Shown here piece by piece: positions 17,264 to 25,664 of a stretch of DNA of 64,000 bases. The position numbers and the translations under genes were made by a program. Positions within the stretch are counted from its first letter, which is position 1; every line of letters begins with the position of its first letter. The stretch lies in the NCBI RefSeq assembly GCF_900113945.1, contig NZ_FORG01000004.1, positions 62,001 through 126,000 on the forward strand. Reading direction: 5' to 3'. A model generated the notes under the pieces. The model had not been told where the DNA came from and did not search any database. It was given only the letters and a program-made list of their open reading frames with translations. This DNA is from Xenorhabdus mauleonii (GTDB taxonomy: Bacteria > Pseudomonadota > Gammaproteobacteria > Enterobacterales > Enterobacteriaceae).

Positions 17264-18472
17264 TTAAGATAAAAGCGCGCCCGTTTGAGTATCAAATACC
17301 AAACTGATCTCGATAAATTCAACAGGAGACAATACCGCTAAGGCGACTTTCATGATCATTTTCCCGGCTCGGATATCCTCTTCCGTCATCGTTTCATTGA
17401 CGCCTAACAATACAGTAAATGCCTCATCTTCCCGTGAACCGTACAAACCTCCCTGTAGCCACAATTGCCGTAGCCAGTTATAACTTTGCCCCTTGCATTT
17501 CATCCACGTCAGTTCGTTATTAGGCTCAAAGATGTACATACGGGCCAATTGCGCCAAATGGACAGTGACATAAGAAACCAAGCGCCGGGTTTGCAGGTAA
17601 CGCCAAGGTGTGTGATCCGTATTTTCCAGTGTGCGGCATCCCCATACGCGTATACCTTTACCGGGGAAAGTGCGGATCACATTAAGAGAGGTTCCATTAA
17701 TGCTAAACAGCCCATTGCCTTGAAGATACGACTTAACTGGCCGGATAACTTGAGTCAGGGCAATATTGGCTGGTGCTTTCCATATTCCCACTTCACTATC
17801 CGTGTGCTGGATAAGCGCTGCAACGGCAGCAGTAGGGGATATCAGCCTATTTTGGGGGTTGGGGATATCCTGATAGGCCGTTTCCAGACGAGGCCAATAG
17901 GCGGCTCCCCATTGGCGGTATGCTGACGAGAGTCCTTCCAGACATTGCTTTGCCTGCACGATGTCATCCGGCGCGTCCAGCAGCACAAAGAGATTAGGGC
18001 GGATCTGGCTGAGTTTCAGCAGGGTATTCCAACCAGCAGACCACAAATTGACCGGGGTTTGTTCGTCATCAATTACACTGTCATTCAGCCGGGCGATATC
18101 CGGCGCCAAAATCAGGGTAATCTGTGTTTCCTCGCCAATGGCGTTTTGCACCGCATCAGCGCTTAATGCTGTCATCAGGGCTTGCGCTTCTGTTTCGGTG
18201 ATGTTTGCTGAAGGCATATCTCCTTGCAGTGGCAAAATAAAAGCCGGTTGACCGCCATTATCGAAATAGTGCCTGATTGCCAATGCCATCAAATGATGGT
18301 CGCCGAATAATCGGATATATTCCGCCAGATTGTCGATACGAACTGTGGTTTTCGCGTGTTGCTGGTTGCGGGAGGTATAACCAATAAATACAGGCACTGC
18401 GCTGGCGATTTCTGGTTGCCCCGTGGTGATGATACTTTCTGTTAAGGTCACGCCCGGTTGAATGATTTTCAT
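17264..18472 (-). CDS. pvc4: eCIS sheath protein (Pvc4/Afp4-like)
   Basis: One of three sheath paralogues, about 402 aa. The N-terminus has the sheath pattern PGVTLTESII and ASAVPVFIGYT, the middle VGIWKAPANIAL, and the C-terminus RVWGCRTLEN followed by the conserved helix-strand ending in KMIMKVALAVLSPVEFIEISLVF. In PVC this version forms a sheath layer near the baseplate. Three ATGs in a row follow AAGGAG (18478, 18475, 18472); the third has the best spacing. Its end differs most from Pvc2, as expected for the baseplate-contacting paralogue. Confidence 0.92.
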   Translation of the reverse strand: MKIIQPGVTLTESIITTGQPEIASAVPVFIGYTSRNQQHAKTTVRIDNLAEYIRLFGDHHLMALAIRHYFDNGGQPAFILPLQGDMPSANITETEAQALMTALSADAVQNAIGEETQITLILAPDIARLNDSVIDDEQTPVNLWSAGWNTLLKLSQIRPNLFVLLDAPDDIVQAKQCLEGLSSAYRQWGAAYWPRLETAYQDIPNPQNRLISPTAAVAALIQHTDSEVGIWKAPANIALTQVIRPVKSYLQGNGLFSINGTSLNVIRTFPGKGIRVWGCRTLENTDHTPWRYLQTRRLVSYVTVHLAQLARMYIFEPNNELTWMKCKGQSYNWLRQLWLQGGLYGSREDEAFTVLLGVNETMTEEDIRAGKMIMKVALAVLSPVEFIEISLVFDTQTGALLS

Positions 18473-18556
18473 CATCATCTCCTTTCATTGGGTGAGATAG
18501 GCACTGTTAATACAATTAATATTGCTAATACAGTGCCTTGTGTTTAATCACGGAGA

Positions 18557-19882
18557 TTACTGAGCGACATCCTGCGTGAATTGCAGAACGATAAATTCAG
18601 CCGGCCGTACTGCGGCCAAACCGACTTTCATGACCATTTTTCCTTGTTTGATATCTGTATCAGACATAGTGATATCCTGACCAATTTGCACAAAATACGC
18701 TTCTTCAGGGGTGTTTCCCATCAGGGCATTTTTTTGCCAGAGGGCGTAAAGATAGTGCTCAACAGCCGCCTTGGCGCGCATCCAGGTCGGTTGATGATTG
18801 GTTTCAAATAGCACGGCACGCAGTGCCTGACGGATATCACGTTCAATGGAATTGAACAGACGTCGGACAGGAATATAGCGCCAGCGGGTATCGTTTACTT
18901 CTGTACAAGTACGGGCTCCCCAAACTATAAAACCGCGATCTGTAAATGATCGAATTACATTGATGCCCTTGTCATTCATATTACCTTGCCGATCATCATC
19001 AACTTTATCGGTCAATCCTTTGATACCGCTGAGGGCAACGTTTGCGGGGGCTTTCCAGACACCACGCTGGTTATCCGTTTGGCAATAGATTCCCGCGATG
19101 GCAGTGCTGGGTGGAAGAGTGAGCGGGTGTTGTTGCTCCTGCTGTAATGTGGCATCAATATCCTGCGCCAGCGTTTCATTTTTTTTCCTGAGTTCAGCCA
19201 GATTTTTCAGTTTATCCTTGCCTGATTCATCTTCATATCCACTGATAATAATGTTCTTGTCATCAGGCAAGGCAGATAATGTCAGGTGAGTTTCCAACTG
19301 AGGATAATAGACGGCAATCTTGGTACGCGTTCCCGAACTCGGTATTGATTCACCATCAGGGCTATCGGCAATCAGAAAATAGCCCGCTTTGTTATCATTC
19401 AGCAGTGAGCTGACTGCATCATAAACTTTGTTTTTGTAATCCCACTCGGTTTCCGGGCAAACCAGCAGGGTAATATCCCCTTTTTGTTCAATTAACTCAG
19501 GGAGGGCGGCCAGAGCTGCATTGTCATTAATATTGTTCAGTGGGTAGATATAACAGGCACCGCCCCCATTTTGGAAATAGAGCTTTAAGGCTTCTACAGC
19601 CAGAGATTGGTTGATTTTCTCAATATTGTGGAGCCATTTTTTGTTTTCCCCTTCAGCAGGAAGGTTTGATTTGATAACAATGTCTGTCACGGGAGCCAAA
19701 GAAAACGCGGAAGTAAATTCAAGCCAATTGCTGATACGAATGCAGGCTTGGGTCGGCTCTGCGGTGTTGGGTGTGAATTTACCGATAAAAACAGGCACGG
19801 CAGTGGGGCTATTGCTGACAGATAATGCAAGGGAAGCATTTTCTTCAATATAAACGCCGGGCGTTTTTAGATTAGCAGGCAT
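18557..19882 (-). CDS. pvc3: eCIS sheath protein (Pvc3/Afp3-like), longer paralogue
   Basis: Second sheath paralogue, 441 aa. It shares with Pvc2 and Pvc4 the start TPGVYIEENASLALS, the SPTAVPVFIG strand, the GVWKAPANVAL motif and a nearly identical C-terminus (QGKMVMKVGLAAVRPAEF, then QFTQDV). It is 85 residues longer than Pvc2. The extra material lies mostly in the middle, where a helical charged insert (residues about 210-250, ending QQEQQHP) would face outwards on the sheath. GAGGAA precedes ATG 19882. Pvc2 and Pvc3 form the alternating or distal sheath layers. Confidence 0.93.
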   Translation of the reverse strand: MPANLKTPGVYIEENASLALSVSNSPTAVPVFIGKFTPNTAEPTQACIRISNWLEFTSAFSLAPVTDIVIKSNLPAEGENKKWLHNIEKINQSLAVEALKLYFQNGGGACYIYPLNNINDNAALAALPELIEQKGDITLLVCPETEWDYKNKVYDAVSSLLNDNKAGYFLIADSPDGESIPSSGTRTKIAVYYPQLETHLTLSALPDDKNIIISGYEDESGKDKLKNLAELRKKNETLAQDIDATLQQEQQHPLTLPPSTAIAGIYCQTDNQRGVWKAPANVALSGIKGLTDKVDDDRQGNMNDKGINVIRSFTDRGFIVWGARTCTEVNDTRWRYIPVRRLFNSIERDIRQALRAVLFETNHQPTWMRAKAAVEHYLYALWQKNALMGNTPEEAYFVQIGQDITMSDTDIKQGKMVMKVGLAAVRPAEFIVLQFTQDVAQ

Positions 19883-19907
19883 AATAATTCCTCATCAATC
19901 AATGAGA

Positions 19908-20978
19908 TTAACGCTGTTCTACATCTTGCGTAAATTGGAGGATGATAAATTCCGCAGGCCGGACAGCCGCAAGACCGATTTTGACGATCATTTGCCCCTG
20001 ATTAATTTGGTCTGGTGTCATCGTAATTCCTTTGCCTATCTGCACAAAATACGCTTCTTCTTCCTTGCTGCCCGCCAATCCGCCTTGTTGCCACAGACTA
20101 TGAAGGTAATTACTGATTGCTGCCCTGACACGTTCCCAAGTGGGTTGGTTGTTAGGTTCAAACATGGCAAAGCTCATGGCACGCTTAACATCCCGTTCGA
20201 CGGTATTAAACAGGCGACGCACAGGGACATAACGCCAGTTATCATTATCTTCCAGCGTTCTTGCACCCCAGACAGTGGTGCCGGTATTACTGAAATTTCG
20301 AATCATATTGATGGCACGTTTGGCGTTATATACTCCCTGAATTTCATCAGTGACTAAAAATACAGGTTCAAGCCCGCCTTTCAATGCAATATTGGCAGGC
20401 GCTTTCCACACGCCACGGGACAGATCGACGGAAGCGTAAACGCCAGCCATCACCGCACTCGGTGGAATGGTAGTTTTTGCCCAATCGGCTTTCAGCCACG
20501 GGTAGTAAACTGCTGCGAATGCCGTGGAATCATACTTGCCTTTGATGGTTTCGGCATTTGCAATAGTCAGTGCTTCTTCAGGGCCATCAAAAATGGCAAA
20601 TAATCCTTTTCCCGGCCGGCATAAAGTTGCCGTTGCGGTTTTAATATCTTCACCCGCAGCAACCAGTAAAGTGACATCATCTAAGGTCGGAATCACTTTT
20701 TCTAAATTACTGGTTTTGACGAGGTAACAGTAACCTCCGCCATTGGTAAAATAAGCACGTAGAGAAACAGCCAATTTATCGGTTGCATCAAAACTGCTTG
20801 ATACTTTATTAAGGTATTCCATCCAAGAATTGATTCGGACTGCGGTGTTTTCGCCAATAATATTATTTTTATCATTCGCGGCAAAAACAGGAACGGCAGT
20901 CGCGTTATTGGATATGGATAGTGCCAGGCTATTTAATTCTTCAATATAAACGCCAGGATAACTGGTAACGGTTGTCAT
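19908..20978 (-). CDS. pvc2: eCIS sheath protein (Pvc2/Afp2-like)
   Basis: The main sheath protein, 356 aa, close to the normal length for Pvc2. Landmarks are YPGVYIEELNSLALS at the start, ATAVPVFAANDKN, GVWKAPANIAL in the middle, and VKIGLAAVRPAEFIILQF at the end, the strand that exchanges between neighbouring subunits in contractile sheaths. AAAGGA sits eight bases before ATG 20978. It is second in the operon, 39 bases after pvc1. Confidence 0.95.
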   Translation of the reverse strand: MTTVTSYPGVYIEELNSLALSISNNATAVPVFAANDKNNIIGENTAVRINSWMEYLNKVSSSFDATDKLAVSLRAYFTNGGGYCYLVKTSNLEKVIPTLDDVTLLVAAGEDIKTATATLCRPGKGLFAIFDGPEEALTIANAETIKGKYDSTAFAAVYYPWLKADWAKTTIPPSAVMAGVYASVDLSRGVWKAPANIALKGGLEPVFLVTDEIQGVYNAKRAINMIRNFSNTGTTVWGARTLEDNDNWRYVPVRRLFNTVERDVKRAMSFAMFEPNNQPTWERVRAAISNYLHSLWQQGGLAGSKEEEAYFVQIGKGITMTPDQINQGQMIVKIGLAAVRPAEFIILQFTQDVEQR

Positions 20979-21017
20979 AAATAAATCCTTTATACAAAAT
21001 GATTAATTATCAATGAA

Positions 21018-21467
21018 TCAAACAGCCTGCATAATGACGCGATCGGCTGCCAAGGTAATTTCCTGCACAGCAATATCATTGCTGGTGGCATCAAAGGAAG
21101 GGGAGGTTAATGATGTCGGAAAAGCATTGGCAACATTCCAGGTCATTAATAATTCAGTGCCAGCATCGTTGGTTAAACTAATGGTGATATCTTTTTTCTC
21201 AATTTGATTAAGTTGGATGGAATTAATCCAGTCAAATAATTCTGTTTTACCCGGAAAAACACCTTTACGCAGGGTAATGTTAATCGGTTGGGGCTGGCCG
21301 GGCATTTTAAACCAATTACCTATGCCATCACGATATTCAATGGTTTCAAAATTAATATCCAGCCCTGAAACGCTATTGAACGGAATGTTTTCGCCTCCAA
21401 TAGAAACGATGAAACGATAAGAAGGAATAGGGTATTCAATAGCAATTTGAGACATGCTTGTAGACAT
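21018..21467 (-). CDS. pvc1: eCIS inner-tube protein (Pvc1/Afp1-like, gp19 family)
   Basis: The first gene of the operon, 149 aa. It has the tube-protein (gp19/Hcp-like) pattern: PSYRFIVSIGG near the N-terminus, FNSVSGLDINFETIEYRDG, NITLRKGVF and a WNVANAFPT segment near the end. Hexamers stack into the tube that is driven through the target membrane and whose lumen carries payload. GAGG precedes ATG 21467. The leader of roughly 160 bases contains an ops element, so the operon is probably controlled by antitermination. Confidence 0.95.
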   Translation of the reverse strand: MSTSMSQIAIEYPIPSYRFIVSIGGENIPFNSVSGLDINFETIEYRDGIGNWFKMPGQPQPINITLRKGVFPGKTELFDWINSIQLNQIEKKDITISLTNDAGTELLMTWNVANAFPTSLTSPSFDATSNDIAVQEITLAADRVIMQAV

Positions 21468-21541
21468 AATAGCCTCTCTGTAAATAAAGTGAGTTATGGT
21501 TGATTAAATTAAGTGGGTTTTTAAAAAGCATATATTTAGAC

Positions 21542-21553
21542 AAAGCTACCGCC
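21542..21553 (-). promoter_or_regulatory. ops (RfaH/NusG-paralogue recruitment) element in the pvc1 leader
   Basis: On the minus strand the bases read GGCGGTAGCTTT, which carries the ops core GGCGGTAG followed by two variable bases and T. It lies about 75 bases upstream of the pvc1 ATG, on the transcribed strand and inside the expected leader. In enterobacteria ops elements pause RNA polymerase and recruit RfaH to long operons; the related Afp operon of Serratia entomophila is activated by the RfaH-like protein AnfA1. The match is seen directly; function is inference from placement. Confidence 0.75.
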
Positions 21554-21633
21554 ACAAAATGAAAGTAAACTTCCTTTTGAAAAAAATTATGCGGTAATAT
21601 TGGTTTTATATCGAAAATGATCGTGCCGAAAAA

Positions 21634-21663
21634 TTTATAATGTGTACATTGCCAATAATGCAA
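21634..21663 (-). promoter_or_regulatory. Possible sigma-70 promoter for the eCIS operon
   Basis: On the minus strand, TTGCAT (21663-21658) and TATAAA (21639-21634) are 18 bases apart. Transcription would start near 21627, placing the ops element at about +75. The -35 match is only four of six and the region is AT-rich, so this is a candidate at best; its consistency with the ops position is the main support. Confidence 0.35.
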
Positions 21664-22557
21664 ATTGCTTTTTATGCAATTTAATTCTTTTTGAAATAAA
21701 AATGTTTTTAAGAATGTTTGAAATACATTCAGTGTGTATTAAAAATTATTCAATAAACGAAGAGTGAAGTATTGATTCTGGGATGGCAAAGGGAATATCA
21801 GGAGACAATAGCCAGAATCTCTCAGATTCGGAAATGGGTGTTATCAGCGAGACGGAGGTAAACTGTCCTGCGAATAACTTCACGTGCATCCTGTCGTTGG
21901 ATAAAGGTATTATGATGTTTTTCTCATAGCTGATTATATTTAGATCAAGAGAGTGAGGAAGTAACCTACGCTCGACATAAATTAATTATGAATATTTATA
22001 TATTTCTAGATAAAATCATTTACTATTCCTAGTATGTCATAGCCATCATTATGTCGTCTGGACATAACGTTTTTACTCAACGTGGCATATCAGCCATAAC
22101 TCGCACTGCGATCTCCACGATAATACAAACGAATAATCCTTACTTGTTGTTTACTCTTTGAAAATAAATGAAATATTAATCACTTCGCCCATTTTTTCAC
22201 GGTCAGAATAATAAGGTAGTCGTTAAAATAAGAGCTTGTGTTACCACCTTTCCGGATATTGTGGCATTTCTAAATTTGTATGTTATCGCGCTTCATTTGA
22301 AGCACTATCAAAGGCCATTCAGGATAAACCTTGAAGAAAGCCAGTCACGGTCTGCTTAACCTTTTTGGAGGTGATTATCCCTGAGAGAGAGATTAGCACT
22401 GAAGGTTTATCGCTGAAAGGAACGCAACCATAAGTGCCGCTTTATTTCTTAAAGAGCACGAAATGATTTTGTTTTATGTTGGATGGTTAATTAATCAAAT
22501 GGCGAAAAAAAGAACACTTCTGTACAGTGTGCCAGACAGCATAAAGCGGAGGAATGA
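21664..22557. other. Non-coding stretch upstream of the eCIS operon
   Basis: About 0.9 kb with no convincing gene on either strand. A short plus-strand open segment near 21771-21870, translating as LILGWQREYQETIARISQIRK, looks more protein-like than its surroundings but has no start and is only about 30 codons; it may be a relic of a lost gene. The rest is AT-rich and could hold the regulatory region of the eCIS. I see no tRNA, insertion-sequence end or attachment site here. Confidence 0.4.
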
Positions 22558-22767
22558 ATGATGAGTCAATATATTGTTACTTATAATGGCCTGGGTAGTG
22601 ACAATTCTGTTTTGGTTAGCTCACAAATTTCTTTCGATTTTGATTGGAGTGATAATGCGGTTAATGATTTTTTAAACTTGGTGATAGATACCGCATCTTC
22701 TAACGCTAATCAACTTAATAATAGCGTAGCAAGAATCTCTATTGTCAGAATATATAACCTACCATAA
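22558..22767 (+). CDS. Small protein of unknown function, 69 aa
   Basis: A strong ribosome-binding site (GGAGG) precedes two adjacent ATGs at 22558 and 22561 by five and eight bases, and a canonical terminator follows within 15 bases of the stop, so this is a well-framed single-gene transcript. The product is acidic and Ser/Asn-rich with no Cys, no signal peptide and no membrane segment; residues such as SFDFDWSDNAVNDFLNLV suggest alternating strands and a helix. I do not recognise the family. It lies upstream of and parallel to the GhoS-like gene, separated from it by the terminator. Confidence 0.7.
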   Translation: MMSQYIVTYNGLGSDNSVLVSSQISFDFDWSDNAVNDFLNLVIDTASSNANQLNNSVARISIVRIYNLP

Positions 22768-22781
22768 AAATCCCATTAACT

Positions 22782-22806
22782 AACCCGCTTCCGGCGGGTT
22801 TTTGGT
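22782..22806 (+). terminator. Intrinsic terminator after the 69-aa gene
   Basis: AACCCGC, loop TTCC, GGCGGGTT, then a T run. A weaker second stem (ATCGC-CAAA-GCGGT with seven Ts) at about 22811-22831 may act in tandem. Confidence 0.88.
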
Positions 22807-22947
22807 TCCGATCGCCAAAGCGGTTTTTTTTAATAGGTACTCAAAGAAATAGTCATTAATATCGGTTTTTTTCTTTCTTTTCTCGCTTTAAATAGTAAAG
22901 GAAAACTGATAACTTGTTTGTTCAATAGTCGATACAAGGAAAGAAAA

Positions 22948-23259
22948 ATGGCAAGTTATTTGGTTCGCGTAGAACTTTATGGTACAGGTTCTGATGGTTA
23001 TGACAAATTGCATAAAAGGATGACGGCGAATCAATTCAGCCAATCTATTCGCTTTCCCAATGGCAAATGGCATCGCCTTCCCAGTGGGACTTATATCGGC
23101 AGCTCTACCTTGGAATCTATGCAGTTAACGGAAAAAATTAAATCCATGGCAACACCGTTTTCAAACAAAGATCCGGCCATATTTGTCTGCACTTACAGTA
23201 ACTGGAGTGCGGCGCTTTATCCCGAGAAACAACATACAGAAGCAGGTTCGGGGGATTAA
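22948..23259 (+). CDS. GhoS-like (DUF2622-type) small protein, 103 aa
   Basis: From ATG 22948, which has AAGGAAAG just upstream; an in-frame TTG at 22918 would add ten residues but has no site. The pattern MASYLVRVELYG, then a YDKLHKRM helix, then strands around GKWHRLPSGTY resembles small proteins annotated as GhoS-like antitoxin. E. coli GhoS is the endoribonuclease antitoxin of the type V GhoT/GhoS system. Overall similarity is recalled by pattern only, so the function is unproven; many such homologues occur without a GhoT partner. The tail (HTEAGSGD) looks disordered. A tiny single-membrane-span peptide gene lies 270 bases downstream. Confidence 0.65.
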   Translation: MASYLVRVELYGTGSDGYDKLHKRMTANQFSQSIRFPNGKWHRLPSGTYIGSSTLESMQLTEKIKSMATPFSNKDPAIFVCTYSNWSAALYPEKQHTEAGSGD

Positions 23260-23530
23260 GCCCAAAGGAAAGGCGGCGGCGGCCCGGATGCCAGTGCCCA
23301 AAGGTTAAAACATTCGATATGGAATCGTTGGAGCTTGTTTTTATCATGCTGTTTGGTTTTTTTGATAAAAACAGCTCCCCCTCTAATATATTTCATCTTC
23401 TCTGATTTCTGGCTTTATTGCTCAGGAATTGTCTTATTTCTAAAACAACCCAGCCGTTTTTATGCTCATTGTAATAAATATTAAAATAGCGCTTATGCTG
23501 CTTACCCAATATATATAAGGTACTGTCGAA

Positions 23531-23695
23531 ATGATTTCTATTTCAGACAATCAAAGCCACTACCGTGCAGCTATGGATATTTGTTTGATAATAAGGGAAG
23601 GTGAAAAAATGAATAACAGATTGATGAGCTATATAACGTTTGTAGGGGTTTGGATTGTGGTAACACTGGCTATTGGTATTATGTTGTCACAATAA
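23531..23695 (+). CDS. Tiny single-span membrane peptide, 28 or 54 aa
   Basis: An open frame from ATG 23531 (54 codons) contains an internal ATG at 23609 that is much better placed: GGGAAGG lies about seven bases upstream. From there the product is 28 aa, a short polar start (MNNRLMSY) and one continuous hydrophobic segment ending in LSQ, i.e. a single transmembrane helix. A strong terminator follows 25 bases after the stop. I cannot match it to a named small protein. It could be a small membrane regulator or a membrane-active peptide. Confidence 0.55.
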   Translation: MISISDNQSHYRAAMDICLIIREGEKMNNRLMSYITFVGVWIVVTLAIGIMLSQ

Positions 23696-23719
23696 ATAAC
23701 TATATGAAAAAGTTCTATG

Positions 23720-23742
23720 ACCTCGCTTTGGCGAGGTTTTTT
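23720..23742 (+). terminator. Intrinsic terminator after the tiny membrane peptide
   Basis: CCTCGC, loop TTTG, GCGAGG, followed by six Ts. Confidence 0.9.
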
Positions 23743-23977
23743 CTACAAAACTATCTTAAGTAACTATTATAAATATTGATTATCAACAATAATAACTATT
23801 ATTTATAATAACGGCATCTCGAAATAACTATTTACACAGTGGCTACCATCATGCTGTTCCGTTTATCAGATTACCCAGCATCATACCGGGTAATCGAAAA
23901 ATTATGTGAGCGTATAGTTTTTAAAACAGAAAAAAATAATGCATTAAACTGAGCCTGAATGACTGTGCATTAACAAC

Positions 23978-24418
23978 TTATTGAGTAAATTCCCTATCCC
24001 GTAACGCATAGATCAATGTGTTTTGGCCTTGCACCAGAATGAGTTTCTTGCCTTGTAAACTGACTTTTGCCCCTTTGATCAGTACATTACTGATGACTCT
24101 ATCCCATTGATTAAGCTTATTATTAACACACGACATCTGGGTGCTGGCTAAGTTTTTTACAGTGAGAATGCTATTTTTTAATTTGCCTACTCCCATGAAA
24201 TTGTTGCACATAGCACCAGATATGTGCATGTCTTTACCGAATGTAATGGAGAGTTTGCTATCGTTTTTATTTGAGACATCCTCACTATTGACGCTGACTA
24301 GAGCAAAATGATGATTTTGTAAGTCTTTGATTGTGACATTTCCTGTGGCGTTAACCTCCTGAGACTGACACGCTGCAAGTAGTAAAGTGGCGACCACTAA
24401 CGGAATCGCTTTTTTCAT
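23978..24418 (-). CDS. hslJ: HslJ-like META-domain lipoprotein
   Basis: A 146-aa outer-membrane or periplasmic lipoprotein with a lipobox LLAAC ending at Cys17, giving a mature N-terminal lipid-Cys. The rest is a META domain: LQNHHFALVSVNSE, then LSITFGKDMHISGAMCNNFMG, then STQMSC, the conserved elements of HslJ. E. coli hslJ is heat-induced and linked to novobiocin resistance. It directly follows ldhA on the same strand, 24 bases after its stop, the same order as in E. coli. Confidence 0.93.
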   Translation of the reverse strand: MKKAIPLVVATLLLAACQSQEVNATGNVTIKDLQNHHFALVSVNSEDVSNKNDSKLSITFGKDMHISGAMCNNFMGVGKLKNSILTVKNLASTQMSCVNNKLNQWDRVISNVLIKGAKVSLQGKKLILVQGQNTLIYALRDREFTQ

Positions 24419-24442
24419 TTGATCTCCTGATGTTTGCTGACA

Positions 24443-25438
24443 TTATCCAACGAGATTCGGGCAATCTTTCCCGGAAGTTAATTGCTGGATATTTTGTAAA
24501 GTAGTTTCACTGATGCTGGTTAATGCTTCTTCTGTCAAAAATGCCTGATGACCGGTAAACAGTACATTATGACAGGAAGACAAACGGCGGAAGATATCAT
24601 CTTGGATAACATCATTTGATTTATCTTCGAAGAATAGTTCGCGTTCGTTTTCATAAACATCCATACCTAATGCCCCAATTTTCTGCTGTTTCAATGCATT
24701 TATGGCGGCAATAGAGTCAATGAGGGCACCCCGGCTGGTATTGATAACCATAACTCCATCTTTCATTTTACTGAATGCAGTTTCATCCAATAGATGATGA
24801 TTTTCTGGAGTCATGGGGCAATGCAAAGAAATGATATCTGATTCAGCATATAGCGTATCTAAATCAACATATTCTACTCCCATATCCAAGGCTTCTGGAT
24901 TTGGGTATGGATCATGAGCCAACAAACGCATCCCGAATCCTTTCAAAATCCGTAGAGTGGCAAGGCCAATTTTCCCCGTACCGATAATGCCTGCCGTACG
25001 TTTGTACATATTGAAACCTGTCAATCCCTCAAGGGAAAAGTTGGCATCGCGGGTACGTTGATAAGCACGATGAATACGCCTATTCAGGCACAACATCAGC
25101 CCAACAGTATGTTCAGCGACTGACTCAGGTGAGTAGGCAGGCACCCGGACAATTTTAATGCCTAACTCTTTGGCTGTATCGAGATCAACATTATTGAAAC
25201 CTGCGCAACGCAATGCGAGTATCTTGATACCCATCTCTGACAATTCTTGCAGAACTTCCGGCCCACCATCATCATTGACGAAAATACAAACTGCATCTGC
25301 TCCAATCGCATTCTTGGCTGTTTGTACGCTCAGGGGAAAGTCAAAAAACTCGATGTGATAGTCAAGGCCAAGTTTTTGGTTGAGCATTTCAAAATGTTTA
25401 CGATCATACTGCTTTGTACTGTAAACAACCAATTTCAT
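24443..25438 (-). CDS. ldhA: Fermentative D-lactate dehydrogenase
   Basis: NADH-dependent reduction of pyruvate to D-lactate in the cytoplasm. From ATG 25438 the protein is 331 aa, close to E. coli LdhA (329 aa), with GGAG nine bases upstream; the 19-codon extension to 25495 has no family support. The Rossmann motif GIIGTGKIGLATLRILKGFG is intact, as are the substrate-loop arginine region (NTSRGALID), the catalytic Glu region (DVYENE) and the catalytic His in FTGHQAFLT. The gene reads away from ydbH and is followed by hslJ. Confidence 0.97.
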   Translation of the reverse strand: MKLVVYSTKQYDRKHFEMLNQKLGLDYHIEFFDFPLSVQTAKNAIGADAVCIFVNDDGGPEVLQELSEMGIKILALRCAGFNNVDLDTAKELGIKIVRVPAYSPESVAEHTVGLMLCLNRRIHRAYQRTRDANFSLEGLTGFNMYKRTAGIIGTGKIGLATLRILKGFGMRLLAHDPYPNPEALDMGVEYVDLDTLYAESDIISLHCPMTPENHHLLDETAFSKMKDGVMVINTSRGALIDSIAAINALKQQKIGALGMDVYENERELFFEDKSNDVIQDDIFRRLSSCHNVLFTGHQAFLTEEALTSISETTLQNIQQLTSGKDCPNLVG

Positions 25439-25664
25439 AACAACATCTCCACCCAACAGTAACGTGAAATCATTCGAGTCGTCCATTGAACTCATCTTGC
25501 TGTAAGTCTGTGTGCAATAATGATTTCTATTGAAGACTCTAAGCGTTATCTCTCGCTATACTCGAATAAGCCATTCTTCGTAATTGCCAGTATAATAAAT
25601 CGGCTCAGAGCCTGATATGAGACTATCATAACAGGAAGTTGCTCTTAGGTTGAAAAGATGAGAT

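Noticed and set aside
21436-21663. Minus-strand 75-codon frame covering the pvc1 leader
   Set aside because: It overlaps the pvc1 start in another frame, spans the ops element and has no ribosome site.
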